From the NCBI RefSeq assembly GCF_000176855.2, contig NC_015138.1, forward strand, positions 4,154,001 through 4,218,000: a DNA stretch of 64,000 bases, written 5' to 3'. How positions within the stretch are numbered: position 1 is the stretch's first letter; each line of letters starts with the position of its first letter. The notes beneath the pieces are model-generated. The model ran no database searches. It saw only the letters and a list, made by a program, of their open reading frames with translations, and was not told the origin of the DNA. Below, one piece after another: positions 37,025-46,271 of this stretch. The stretch is from Paracidovorax avenae ATCC 19860 (GTDB taxonomy: Bacteria > Pseudomonadota > Gammaproteobacteria > Burkholderiales > Burkholderiaceae_C). The position numbers were made by a program, and so were the translations under genes.

Positions 37025-39295
37025 CTAGCAGTTGAGCTTGTCCAGCGAGGACAGCACTTCGATGAGCGCAGGCGTGAGCCGCACGGTGCTCGATCCGCAG
37101 CGCAGCGTGATCTCGTCGCCCGCTTCCAGCGTGATGGTCTTGGCCTTCACCGTGAGCGCGCCCGACACCTCCAGGCTGTCCGCGCCGCTCACGCTCGCCT
37201 TGCGGTCCGAACCCACGCTGACCGAATCGCTGCCGACGACCGTGCGGGTCCAGTTCGCGCCCACGATGTCGTTGCGCACGCCGCCGATGTTGACGCTGTA
37301 GGCCAGCCCCACGTTCACCATCTTGGCCAGGCCCACGTTCTGCATGGCCGTCATCCCGATGGTCTCGGTCTTCATCGTGCCCACCCGGATGTTCCAGCTG
37401 GTGCCGATGCGGTCTTTTTCGCTTTGCCCGACGGTCTTGCTGCGGTGGTTGCCGATGCGGATGTCTTCGTTGGCGCCCACGGTCTCGTCGCGGTTGTCGC
37501 CGATGGAGATCGTCTCGTTGTGGTCCACCCGCTCCTTGCGGTTGGAGTGGATGGTGATGGTCTCGTCGCCATCGACCTCCTCGGTGCGCCAGCCATGCAC
37601 CGTGATCTTCTCGTTGCGGTCCACCGTCTCCGTACGGTCCCGGTGGATGGTGTTCGTCTCGTCCCGGTCGATGGTCTTGCGCCGGTCCTGCCCCACCCAG
37701 TGGTCCTCGTCGTTCTCCACCTCGATGAGCTGGTCCTTCTGCGCGTGCAGCCACACCTGCTCCGCGCCCTTCTTGTCCTCGAAGCGGATCGCGTTCGCAT
37801 CGCCCGCGCCGTTCTTCATCCCGTCGCCGAACGCCCCGCCCTTGCTCGACTTGGTCTTGATGCCCGACTGCGTGGCATTGCCCGGCAAGGCCCAGGGCGG
37901 CATGTTCGCGGCGTTGTAGACGCTGCCCGTGACGATGGGATAGTCCGGGTCGCCATTAAGGAAATCGACGATCACTTCCTGCCCGATGCGCGGGATGGAG
38001 ATCGCGCCGAATCCCGAGCCTGCCCAGCTCGTCGCCACTCGCATCCAGCAGCTGGAGTTCTCGTCCATCGCCCCCAGCCGGTCCCAGTGGAACTGCACCT
38101 TGATGCGGCCGTATTCGTCCGTCCAGATTTCTTCCCCGGCCGGGCCGACCACGACGGCCGTCTGCGGGCCGGTGGTACGCGGCTTGGGGGTTTTTCTGGC
38201 GGGGGTGTACGGCAGGCTCGTGGGCTGGGCCGTGAGGCTGAACTTCTGGAACGACCCCTGCTCTTCGTTGTGCTTGAGCGATTCCCCTGGCTTCGCACTG
38301 TTGAACGAGGAACTGCGCGGGTTCTCGTGCAGGTGGTAGGTGACGCCGGTGATGAGGTATTGGCGGTTCTGGTCGCCCCGCGGGTAGTTCTCCAGCGTGA
38401 AGGTGTAGCCCGTCGCGAGGCTCCGGTGGCGGGATTCGCCCCGGACGGTGCTGTGGCCCGTCAGGCCTTCCTGCAGCCGCACGCGGGCGTACTGCTCGCC
38501 GTCGCCGTGCTGCACGTAGCCGCCCGGCCATTCGTAGATCTCGTACGCATCGTGCGCATGCCCCGGGGGCTGCTGGCGCATGTTGGAAAGATCCGACCTC
38601 GGCTTCTTGAAATCGTAGTCGTCGTTGTAGTACCGGCCCGGCTTGATCTCCTCGCCCAGCGTCCAGGCGTGGATGTTCTCGCGGTCCGCCACGGCCGACT
38701 TCTCGGGCGGGTAGAACGGGATCACGGCCGCGCCCGGCAAGGGCTCGTGGCCGGCCACGATGTCGTCGGCGATCACCAGGGTGTGCTGGCCGCTCGCGTG
38801 CTGGAAGTAGTAGTACGCCCCTTCATGCTCGAGCAGCCGCGAGACGAAGTCGAAATCGCTCTCGCCGTACTGCACGCAGTAGTCCCAGGCGCGGTAGGCG
38901 CGCGTGAGCTTGAGCTGCATCGGGTAGCCGTAGCGGCCCAGCACCTCCTGGACGATCTGCGGGACGGTCTTGAACTGGAAGATGCGGAAATCCTGCCGCC
39001 GCGTGGCCACCCAGAGCCAGGGCTGCAGGCGCAGGTGGTACGAATAGAGCCGGTGGTCCTGGCCCTGCATGCCGAAGCGCGTGACCAGGCCATCCAGGTA
39101 CCGCTTGCCACCGCCTTCGGTCTCGATCTCCACCGTCGCCGTCTTGCCCAGCAGCGCCTTGGGATCGATGTCGCGCCCCTCCGAGAGCAGGTCGATGTCG
39201 AAGGAGAAAAGCTGGCTCAGCTCCTCGCTGCCCCGCAGCTGCCGGAACTGCAGCTGCTCTCCCAGGGGCGTCTGGATGGTGACGCGGCGTGTCAT
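37025..39295 (-). CDS. vgrG: VgrG spike protein of the type VI secretion system
   Basis: A 756-residue TssI/VgrG. The gp27-like N-terminus begins MTRRVTIQTPLGEQLQFRQL; the OB-fold segment is ENSSCWMRVATSWAGSGFGA and IPRIGQEVIVDFLNGDPDYP; then a repeat-rich beta-helix needle (about residues 540-700, with recurring V-D-R-N-E-T/I units) of the DUF2345 type. It carries the neighbouring PAAR-Rhs effector, whose gene starts 158 bp downstream. No other tss gene is in the window, so this is an orphan vgrG-effector island served by a T6SS elsewhere. Confidence 0.95.
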   Translation of the reverse strand: MTRRVTIQTPLGEQLQFRQLRGSEELSQLFSFDIDLLSEGRDIDPKALLGKTATVEIETEGGGKRYLDGLVTRFGMQGQDHRLYSYHLRLQPWLWVATRRQDFRIFQFKTVPQIVQEVLGRYGYPMQLKLTRAYRAWDYCVQYGESDFDFVSRLLEHEGAYYYFQHASGQHTLVIADDIVAGHEPLPGAAVIPFYPPEKSAVADRENIHAWTLGEEIKPGRYYNDDYDFKKPRSDLSNMRQQPPGHAHDAYEIYEWPGGYVQHGDGEQYARVRLQEGLTGHSTVRGESRHRSLATGYTFTLENYPRGDQNRQYLITGVTYHLHENPRSSSFNSAKPGESLKHNEEQGSFQKFSLTAQPTSLPYTPARKTPKPRTTGPQTAVVVGPAGEEIWTDEYGRIKVQFHWDRLGAMDENSSCWMRVATSWAGSGFGAISIPRIGQEVIVDFLNGDPDYPIVTGSVYNAANMPPWALPGNATQSGIKTKSSKGGAFGDGMKNGAGDANAIRFEDKKGAEQVWLHAQKDQLIEVENDEDHWVGQDRRKTIDRDETNTIHRDRTETVDRNEKITVHGWRTEEVDGDETITIHSNRKERVDHNETISIGDNRDETVGANEDIRIGNHRSKTVGQSEKDRIGTSWNIRVGTMKTETIGMTAMQNVGLAKMVNVGLAYSVNIGGVRNDIVGANWTRTVVGSDSVSVGSDRKASVSGADSLEVSGALTVKAKTITLEAGDEITLRCGSSTVRLTPALIEVLSSLDKLNC

Positions 39296-39642
39296 TGTTA
39301 TGGCTGCAGCCCCTCGGTTGCTGCAGAGTCAAGTTGAAACGGCCGCGATGATAGAAGGCGTAACGATGAGTTGGAAAGGCTTCCGACGCAGGCAATTTGT
39401 TTGCAAATGTTCATTCACGCACAGGGCTATTGGAAGCGCCAAGTCGCATCAACAAAATTTATCAAAACCATTAATCTTTATCAAAATACCAATCTGCCGC
39501 CTATGCGCCCTCGGAACGCAACACCTGCGTATCACACGCTCCATCACGGCCCGACGACAATGCGGCATGCAGGCAGCGAGCCATGGAACGATACGCCGCG
39601 TCTGTCCGATAGAAGCGCAAAGATTCCCTGCCCAGACCATCG
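39296..39642. other. AT-rich divergent promoter region between vgrG and the M16 peptidase gene
   Basis: 347 bp without a supported gene. The central part (about 39395-39500) is strikingly AT-rich, as expected for promoters in this genome. I see no dyad or terminator worth naming. Confidence 0.45.
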
Positions 39643-41022
39643 ATGGCCCATCCCCCCTCTCCCACTTCCCTCCTCCACACCCTCCCCAACGGCGTCCGCC
39701 TCCTCGCCCTCCCCATGCCCCACGTGCAGAGTGCCAGCGTCGGCGTGTTCCTGCGCGTGGGCTCGCGCGACGAGACGCCGGACACCAACGGCATCAGCCA
39801 CGTGCTGGAGCACATGGCCTTCAAGGGCACGGCCACGCGCTCGGTGCAGGCGATCAACCTCGATGCGGAGCGGCTGGGCGCGGACGTGAATGCCTACACG
39901 GGCAAGGACAGCACGGGCTACTTCATGACCGGGCTGGGCCAGCATGCGCTGCAGCTGCTCGGCATGACGGCGGACATCGTGCTGCACAGCACCTTCCCCG
40001 AGGCCGAGCTGCAGCGCGAGCTGGAGGTGATCCGGCAGGAGGCGATCGAGTACGACGAGGACCCGGAGGACAGCTCCAGCGACCTGCTGGACCGTGCACT
40101 GTGGGGCGACGATCCCATGGGCATGCCGGTGATCGGCACGGTGGAGAACATCGAGGGCTTCACGCGCGACGACCTGGTTCGCCATGTGCAGCGGCACTAC
40201 GTGGCCGGCAAGACCATCGTCGCGGCTGCGGGGAATTTCGACGTCGATGCATGGATGCGGCGAGCGGAGGAATTGTTCTCTGCCATGCCCGCGTCTTTGT
40301 CCGCATCGGGGGCACAGGCCGCCGATGGCGCCGGGGTGCAGCCGCCCACGCCCGCCCCGCACGTCGGTCAGGCCGTGGCGCGGCGCTTCACGCAGGTGTC
40401 GCAGGTGTTCCTGAACATCGCCTATCCGCTGCCCGGTCCTTTTGGGCCGGAATGGCAGGGTGCCGGCACGGTGCAGGCCATGCTGCCCCCACGCTGGCGC
40501 CTGGCCGCAGCGCTGGCCGCCAACCTGTTCGGCGGCGGCATGTCCTCGCCGCTGGTGGACACGGTGCGCGAGCGGCTGGGCCTGGCCTACAACGCCGACG
40601 CCACGATCGACAGTGGCGACGCGTGGCTCAACTTCTTGGTGCATGCGGTGACCACGCCGGACAAGGTCGAAGAGTTGGTGCGTGCCACGGGCGAATTGCT
40701 GCATGCGCAGGCAGCCGCCATCGATCCGGTGCACCTGGAGCGCGCGAAGAACCAGCTCACGGTCTCGCGCGTGCGCGCCAGCGAGCGGCCCTTCGCGACG
40801 ATGGAGCGGGCCGTGGAGGAGGTGTTCGCGCACGGCACCGTGACGCCGCTGGCCGACACGATCGCGCTGATCGGCGACATCCGCGCAGACGAAGTGCAGC
40901 AGGTGTTCGCGCACATGCTCGCCCATCCGCCGGCGCTGTCGATCACCGGCAAGGGCGTGAACGCGAAGTCCGCGCGGCTGCTGGCGGCATCGCTGGCAGC
41001 GAGGGGCCGCCAGGCCGCCTGA
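39643..41022 (+). CDS. M16-family zinc metallopeptidase
   Basis: A 459-residue pitrilysin-family peptidase. The inverted zinc motif HVLEH (His53, Glu56, His57) is present, with the distal Glu region ELEVIRQEAIEYDEDP. The C-terminal M16 half has GGGMSSPLVDTVRERLGLAY. Length fits the processing-peptidase-like single-chain type found throughout betaproteobacteria. No signal peptide, so likely cytoplasmic. Stands alone on the plus strand. Confidence 0.93.
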   Translation: MAHPPSPTSLLHTLPNGVRLLALPMPHVQSASVGVFLRVGSRDETPDTNGISHVLEHMAFKGTATRSVQAINLDAERLGADVNAYTGKDSTGYFMTGLGQHALQLLGMTADIVLHSTFPEAELQRELEVIRQEAIEYDEDPEDSSSDLLDRALWGDDPMGMPVIGTVENIEGFTRDDLVRHVQRHYVAGKTIVAAAGNFDVDAWMRRAEELFSAMPASLSASGAQAADGAGVQPPTPAPHVGQAVARRFTQVSQVFLNIAYPLPGPFGPEWQGAGTVQAMLPPRWRLAAALAANLFGGGMSSPLVDTVRERLGLAYNADATIDSGDAWLNFLVHAVTTPDKVEELVRATGELLHAQAAAIDPVHLERAKNQLTVSRVRASERPFATMERAVEEVFAHGTVTPLADTIALIGDIRADEVQQVFAHMLAHPPALSITGKGVNAKSARLLAASLAARGRQAA

Positions 41023-41140
41023 CCGCCCCGGCGAAAGCCCCCACGGCAGGCGGCGCCGTCCATCCCCCGGTTCGCTCCCCTGCCGTGCCTTCCGTCGCAT
41101 CGCACTGGCGCCACCGCGCGTTTTCCGCCAGATTGGCGGC

Positions 41141-42100
41141 ATGGAGCTCCTGTACACGATCCTGAAGTTCGCGGTACTGACCGTGCTGGTCGCCTCCGCC
41201 GCGGAGGCCGCCGTGCTGTCGCTGCGCGCGGCGGGGCCCCGGTACGACTGGCGTGCGAGCGGGGTGTCGCTCATCGACTTCCTGGTGCGGGAGTACCCCC
41301 TGCGCTGGCTGCTGCCGCTCGCGTTCTGGAGCCAGGCGATGGACTGGCTCTACCAGCACCGGCTCTGGACGCTGCCCATGGACCACTGGACCGGCTGGGC
41401 CGCCTGCTTCATCGCCCAGGAGTTCTGCTACTACTGGTACCACCGCGCCGCGCACCGCGTGCGCTGGTTCTGGTGCACCCACGCGATCCACCATTCGCCG
41501 AACGACCTGAACCTGTCGGCCGCCTACCGCTTCGGCTGGACGGGCAAGCTCACCGGCACGCTGCTGTTCTTCATGGCCGCGCCCCTGCTCGGCATGCCGC
41601 CGAAGGTGATCCTGGTCATGCTGTCGCTGAACCTGCTCTACCAGTTCTGGATCCACGCGACCTGGATCCCCCGGCTGGGCCCGCTCGAATGGATCCTGAA
41701 CACGCCCTCGGCGCACCGCGTGCACCATGCGTCCAATCTCGAATACCTGGACGGCAACTACGGAGGCGTGCTGATCGTCTTCGACCGGCTGTTCGGCACC
41801 TACATCGCCGAGCGCCCCGACCTGCCGTGCCGCTACGGCCTCGTCCGGCCGGTCACGGGCTACAACCTGCTGAAGATCGAGTTCGACCAGTGGCGCAGCC
41901 TGTGGCGCGACCTGCGCGGCGCGCGCTCGGTGCCCGAGGCGCTGGGCTACCTGTTCCAGCCCCCGGGCTGGCGCCCCTGCGGCGCAGGGGAAACCACCGA
42001 GGACCTGCGCCGTGCCGCGCTCAATGCACCGGCCGGCCCAGCCGCCGGCTCGCCCGGGAAATCGCGTAGTTCACCAGGCAGTACAGCGCCGCCACGATGA
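41141..42100 (+). CDS. Fatty acid hydroxylase / sterol desaturase-family membrane protein
   Basis: A 319-residue integral membrane di-iron oxygenase. The three His clusters are visible: HRAAH (HxxxH), HAIHH and HRVHH (HxxHH), separated by hydrophobic helices. It probably hydroxylates or desaturates a lipid chain; the substrate is unknown. The last 26 codons overlap the 3' end of the convergent ABC permease gene by 80 bp. Confidence 0.9.
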   Translation: MELLYTILKFAVLTVLVASAAEAAVLSLRAAGPRYDWRASGVSLIDFLVREYPLRWLLPLAFWSQAMDWLYQHRLWTLPMDHWTGWAACFIAQEFCYYWYHRAAHRVRWFWCTHAIHHSPNDLNLSAAYRFGWTGKLTGTLLFFMAAPLLGMPPKVILVMLSLNLLYQFWIHATWIPRLGPLEWILNTPSAHRVHHASNLEYLDGNYGGVLIVFDRLFGTYIAERPDLPCRYGLVRPVTGYNLLKIEFDQWRSLWRDLRGARSVPEALGYLFQPPGWRPCGAGETTEDLRRAALNAPAGPAAGSPGKSRSSPGSTAPPR

Positions 42101-42821
42101 GATACACCGGCACCAGCGAGTGGTAGTTGGCGATGAGCACCCGCGCGTTCTGCATCAGCTCGCCATAGGTGACGACATAGCCGAAGGTCGTGTCCTTCAC
42201 CACGATCACCAGTTGCGCGACCAGGGCCGGCACGATGTAGCGCAGCGCCTGCGGAAACACGATGGCAAAGAACACCTGGGTCTCTTTCATGCCCAGGCTG
42301 CGCGCGGCATCGGCCTGGCCGCGCGGCACGGCGAGCACGCCCGAGCGATAGACCTCGGCCACCACGGCGGCCGTGCTGAGTCCGATGGGCAGGGTCAGCA
42401 TCCAGTAGGTGCCGAGCTTGATGCCGGCCGACGGCAGCACCAGGAAGCACACGTAGATGAGCAGCAGCGTCGGCGTGCCCCGCAGGAACTCGATGGCCGC
42501 GACGGCCGGCCAGCGCACGAGCCGGTACCGCGCCAGGCGCCCCGCCAGCAGCACCAGCCCGAGGGAGAGCGCGATCACCGCGGCCATCGCCGCCGAGGCC
42601 AGCGTGCCGAGCAGGCCCTTGGCCAGGAAGGCCCAGGTCGTCGGCCAGGCGAAGAATTTCCAGTAGCGGGCATCGAGCTGCCCGGCGGCATGGAAGCGGA
42701 ACGCGATGCCGGCCGCGAGCAGCAGCAGCAGGCCCACCGCGACCGCGCTCGCCACCCGGGTGACGGTGCGGGTGCGGGGGTTCGGCGCGCCGAACAGGAT
42801 GTCTTCGAGGGACCGGTTCAT
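42021..42821 (-). CDS. Polar amino acid-type ABC transporter permease (second)
   Basis: A 266-residue HisM/GlnP-type permease with about five hydrophobic helices and the EAA-like loop (GQADAARSLGMKETQVFFAI, then VFPQALRYIVPAL). ATG at 42821 overlaps the stop of the first permease (ATGA). Pairs with the upstream permease to form the heteromeric channel. No ATPase gene follows. Confidence 0.92.
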   Translation of the reverse strand: MNRSLEDILFGAPNPRTRTVTRVASAVAVGLLLLLAAGIAFRFHAAGQLDARYWKFFAWPTTWAFLAKGLLGTLASAAMAAVIALSLGLVLLAGRLARYRLVRWPAVAAIEFLRGTPTLLLIYVCFLVLPSAGIKLGTYWMLTLPIGLSTAAVVAEVYRSGVLAVPRGQADAARSLGMKETQVFFAIVFPQALRYIVPALVAQLVIVVKDTTFGYVVTYGELMQNARVLIANYHSLVPVYLIVAALYCLVNYAISRASRRLGRPVH

Positions 42822-43480
42822 CGCAGGATCCGCAGCTTCCTGTCCAGCGCCGCGCCCGCCCACGCGATGAGCAGGCCGGTGGCCACGTACATCGCGGCCG
42901 CGACGGCGAAGGCAGCCATGCCGGCCGCGGAGTCGGTCGCGATCTTGGAGACGAGCGTGGTGAGTTCCCGGCCCGGGAACGGCACCTGCGACGCGAGCGA
43001 GGTGGACAGCATCAGCGCGATGAGCAGCGAGGTCATCGGCTGCACCACCGAACGCAGCGCCTGCGGCAGCACCACCGACCAGATGATGCGCGCGGGCCGC
43101 ATGCCTAAGCTGAGCGCGGCCTCGACCTGGCCGCCGGGGATGGTATTGATGCCCGAGCGCACGTAGTCGGCCGTGAATGCGGAGCAGACCAGCACCAGGG
43201 TCAGCACCACGCTGGGCTCGTAGTCGATCACGAATTCGAGATCGGGCAGCGCGAACACGATGAAGATCAGCAGCGCCACGCTGGGGATGTTGCGGAAGGT
43301 CTCGACGTAGAGGGTGAGCACCCAGCGCAGCGGCGGCAGCGGAAAGAGCCGCAGCATCGCCACCCCCATGCCCAGCAGCACGCCCGGCACGAACGACAGC
43401 GCGGTGAGCTTCCAGGTCAGCAAAAGGGCCTGCCAGAAGGCAGGCCCTTGGTCGGCCAGGAGCCTGGTTACCTCGCCCAT
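42818..43480 (-). CDS. Polar amino acid-type ABC transporter permease (first)
   Basis: A 220-residue permease of the same family, with VETFRNIPSVALLIFIVFAL near residue 60 and the EAA loop (GQVEAALSLGMRPARIIWSV). It starts 4 bp after the binding-protein stop and is coupled to the second permease by ATGA. Confidence 0.92.
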   Translation of the reverse strand: MGEVTRLLADQGPAFWQALLLTWKLTALSFVPGVLLGMGVAMLRLFPLPPLRWVLTLYVETFRNIPSVALLIFIVFALPDLEFVIDYEPSVVLTLVLVCSAFTADYVRSGINTIPGGQVEAALSLGMRPARIIWSVVLPQALRSVVQPMTSLLIALMLSTSLASQVPFPGRELTTLVSKIATDSAAGMAAFAVAAAMYVATGLLIAWAGAALDRKLRILR

Positions 43481-43484
43481 CGGT

Positions 43485-44393
43485 TCAGGGCAGCGCAGGC
43501 GGCGTGGGGACGGCCGTGCTGCCCGTGCGCTGGCCGATGGCGATCGTCCAGAGCTTGGCCCAGGTGCCGTCGGCCTCGATCTTCTTCAGGAACGCGTTCA
43601 CGAAGGCCACGCCGTCCGAGCCCTTGGGCAGGCCGATGCCGTACGGGTCCTGCGCGCCGAACGGGGCGCCCGCGAGCTTCGCGTCGCCGGTGCCCAGGCT
43701 CAGGGTGTTGAGCAGCAGCGTGTAGTCGGTCACGTAGGCGGCCACGCGGCCCTGGCGCAGCGAATCCAGCGCCTCCTGGTGCGTCTGGAACTCCTGCACG
43801 GTGCTCTTGGGCGCGAACTGCGCGAGGATGGCCGGCCCCGTGGAGCCCGCCTGCGTGGCGACCTTCTTGCCGCCCAGGTCGTTGTAGGACTGGATGGCCT
43901 GGTTGTTCGCCTTCACCAGCACCCCGGCCTGCGAGGTGTAGTACGGGCCCGCGAACGAGATCTTCTCGGCGCGGGCGGGGGTGATGGAATAGGTCGCGAT
44001 GACCGTGTCCACCTGGCCGTTGACGAGCACCTGCTCGCGCGTGGACGAGGTCACCTGCGTGAACTGGACCTTGGAGGCGTCGCCCAGGATGTAGCGCGTG
44101 AGGAGCTGGGCGATGCCGGCGTCGAAACCGCGCATCCTGCCGTCCTTCTCGTTCAGCAGCGAGAACAGGTTCGAGGTCTGGGTGCCGCCCAGGCGCAGCG
44201 TGCCGGCCTGCTTGATCTTGCTGGCCCAGGGGCTCGCGGCGATGGTTTCGGCGCTGGCGACGGGGCCCTGCGCCACCAGCGCGTCGAACGCCGCGGCATC
44301 GATGGGCGTGCCCTGGGCGGATGCCGCGCCGCCGCCGGCGATCGCCAGCGCCGCGACGGAGGATTTCAGGAGGGATTTGATCGACATCGGCAT
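43485..44393 (-). CDS. Periplasmic polar amino acid-type ABC binding protein
   Basis: A 302-residue family 3 solute-binding protein (GluB/HisJ type). Signal peptide SVAALAIAGGGAASAQG, then AGTLRLGGTQTSNLF, MRGFDAGIAQLL and DTVIATYSITPARAEKISFA, the usual ligand-site segment. The first of two close ATGs is chosen since it follows GAGAGGA at good spacing. It lies 93 bp after the nitrilase-family gene, so it may be transcribed with it. Confidence 0.92.
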   Translation of the reverse strand: MPMSIKSLLKSSVAALAIAGGGAASAQGTPIDAAAFDALVAQGPVASAETIAASPWASKIKQAGTLRLGGTQTSNLFSLLNEKDGRMRGFDAGIAQLLTRYILGDASKVQFTQVTSSTREQVLVNGQVDTVIATYSITPARAEKISFAGPYYTSQAGVLVKANNQAIQSYNDLGGKKVATQAGSTGPAILAQFAPKSTVQEFQTHQEALDSLRQGRVAAYVTDYTLLLNTLSLGTGDAKLAGAPFGAQDPYGIGLPKGSDGVAFVNAFLKKIEADGTWAKLWTIAIGQRTGSTAVPTPPALP

Positions 44394-44486
44394 GCGGTCC
44401 TCTCGGATGGTGGGTTGCTTCAGTCAATGTATAGCACGCGGGACGTGCCCCCGCCCGGCTGGCGTCGGCGAACCGCTCGCTGGCGG

Positions 44487-46214
44487 CTATCCGCCGGTAG
44501 CGATGAGCGGCTTGTAATGGTGCGGCAGGCGCATCAGCACCAGGTCCTTGCGGCGGACGACGCTGGTGGGGTAGCGGCTGCCCTCGGCAGCGCGGGTGTC
44601 GGTGGCCAGGCTGGCGATGCCTTCCTCCTCCCACACCAGCTTTTCCTGCCGCGGAAACTCGAAGCTGTCCGGGCCGAAGACGCCGCTGCGCCCTCCCTCG
44701 GGCGTATTGGCGAATGCCAGATAGACGTTGTTCTCGCCGGCGCGTGCCCGGTAGAGGTGCCAGTGCAGCGGATCGCTGCCCGTGGGGATCGGGTAGTTCT
44801 GCCGCACGGCGGAGCCCGCATGCGCACCGGTGAATCGCTCGCTCTGCGCCGCGGGGCAGGCGATGATGTCGCACCCCTCGAGCGCCAGCACGCGGCCCGC
44901 CTCCGGAAAGCTGGCGTCGTGGCCGATGAGCAGGCCCAGGCGGCCCAGCGGCGTGTCGTGCACCGCCCAGCGCTCGCCGGGCGTGGCCCAGGCGCGGTCC
45001 TGCTGCGCCAGGTGCAGCTGGCGATAGATGCCGATGCGCCCTTCGGGCCCGGCCAGCACCGCGCTGTTGTAGAGGCTGTCGCCATCGCGTTCGGCAAAGC
45101 CCACCACCAGGTAGAGGCCGAGCCGCATCGCGATGTGCACGACCGCATCCACCGCGTCGCCGCCCGCCGGCACGGCGCTCCGGACGGGGTCGTGCAGCCC
45201 CGTGAGGGCCCGCTCGGGGAACACGACCAGTTCCGCCCCGTCGCGCCGCCGGGCCTCATCGGCCCAGTGCGCGATGGCGGCCAGGTTGTCGCCGGCCTCC
45301 GGCTGCGGCGCGAACTGGGCCACCGAGACCACCGACCGCCGGCCCGGCGGCAGCGGGCGGTGCCCATAGAGGCGGAAGAAATCCGACGGGTTCCACAGGA
45401 AGGTGTTGGTCATCAGCGCGGGGTAGTGCTCCGGCCGGCGCTGCGCCATCACCGGCTCGCCCAGGAACTCGCGGGCGCGGCTGCGGGCCGGGTCGATCTG
45501 CGCATAGCAGATGCCGTCGCCGTCATCGACCACGGCCAGGATCTCGCCGTCGGGCGCGATCACGCAGCTGCCGCCGCTGAACTGCACGGTGCGCTCCAGT
45601 CCCCAGCGATTGGCCTCGACCAGGTAGCAGCCGTTCTCGGCTGCGCGGGTGATCCAGTAGGGCGCCGGCGTGCGCTCGGCCAGCCAGTTGCTGATGTGGC
45701 AGATCACGTCGGCGCCGCCCAGCGCTTCCAGCCGCGCGGTCTCGATGAAATGGATGTCCATGCAGACCAGCAGGGCGATGCGGCCCAGCGGCGTCTCGAA
45801 CACCGCGTGGCCCAGGTCGCCGGGCGCTGCCCATTTCGGCTCGGAGATGTACGAGTGGCTCTTGCGGTGCACGCCGACCACGCCGCCGGGGCCGATCAGC
45901 ACCGCGCTGTTGTAGTAGAGGTTGGTGGACGGATCCACCTCGGGCATGCCGACGACGATGTGGCAATCGCGCGCGCTTGCCAGCGCGGCGAAGCGTTCCG
46001 TCGTGGGGCCGGGGATCGGCTCGACCACCGGCGCGACCTCGTCGCGGTCGTGCCAGCAGTAGCCGGTGGTGCCCATCTCGGGCGTGACGACCAGGCGCGC
46101 GCCGGCCGCGGCGGCTTCGTCCACCAGGGCGAGCAGGGCCTGCACATTGCGTTCCTTGGCATTCAGGACCGGTTCGAACTGGACGGCGGCAGCGGTAAAG
46201 GGTGAAGGGACCAT
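44487..46214 (-). CDS. Tandem nitrilase-superfamily carbon-nitrogen hydrolase, second domain degenerate
   Basis: A 575-residue protein with two nitrilase-fold domains; the family norm is one of 270-300 residues. Domain 1 (about 1-280) has the full triad: Glu46 (TPEMG), Lys118 (HRKSH), Cys151 (LLVCMDIHF). Domain 2 (about 293-575) keeps the Glu (Glu334, FPERA) but has Gln399 where Lys is expected (YRQLH) and Gly431 where Cys is expected (LLIGHDASF), so it should be inactive and may be structural or regulatory. Being downstream of an Urt-type importer under AmiR-type control, it probably hydrolyses an imported amide, nitrile or carbamoyl compound. Confidence 0.9.
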   Translation of the reverse strand: MVPSPFTAAAVQFEPVLNAKERNVQALLALVDEAAAAGARLVVTPEMGTTGYCWHDRDEVAPVVEPIPGPTTERFAALASARDCHIVVGMPEVDPSTNLYYNSAVLIGPGGVVGVHRKSHSYISEPKWAAPGDLGHAVFETPLGRIALLVCMDIHFIETARLEALGGADVICHISNWLAERTPAPYWITRAAENGCYLVEANRWGLERTVQFSGGSCVIAPDGEILAVVDDGDGICYAQIDPARSRAREFLGEPVMAQRRPEHYPALMTNTFLWNPSDFFRLYGHRPLPPGRRSVVSVAQFAPQPEAGDNLAAIAHWADEARRRDGAELVVFPERALTGLHDPVRSAVPAGGDAVDAVVHIAMRLGLYLVVGFAERDGDSLYNSAVLAGPEGRIGIYRQLHLAQQDRAWATPGERWAVHDTPLGRLGLLIGHDASFPEAGRVLALEGCDIIACPAAQSERFTGAHAGSAVRQNYPIPTGSDPLHWHLYRARAGENNVYLAFANTPEGGRSGVFGPDSFEFPRQEKLVWEEEGIASLATDTRAAEGSRYPTSVVRRKDLVLMRLPHHYKPLIATGG

Positions 46215-46271
46215 GAAGGGCTCCTGTGGATGAACAACGGAGAAAAAGAGGGAGGGAGGCCTGGAGCCGGC

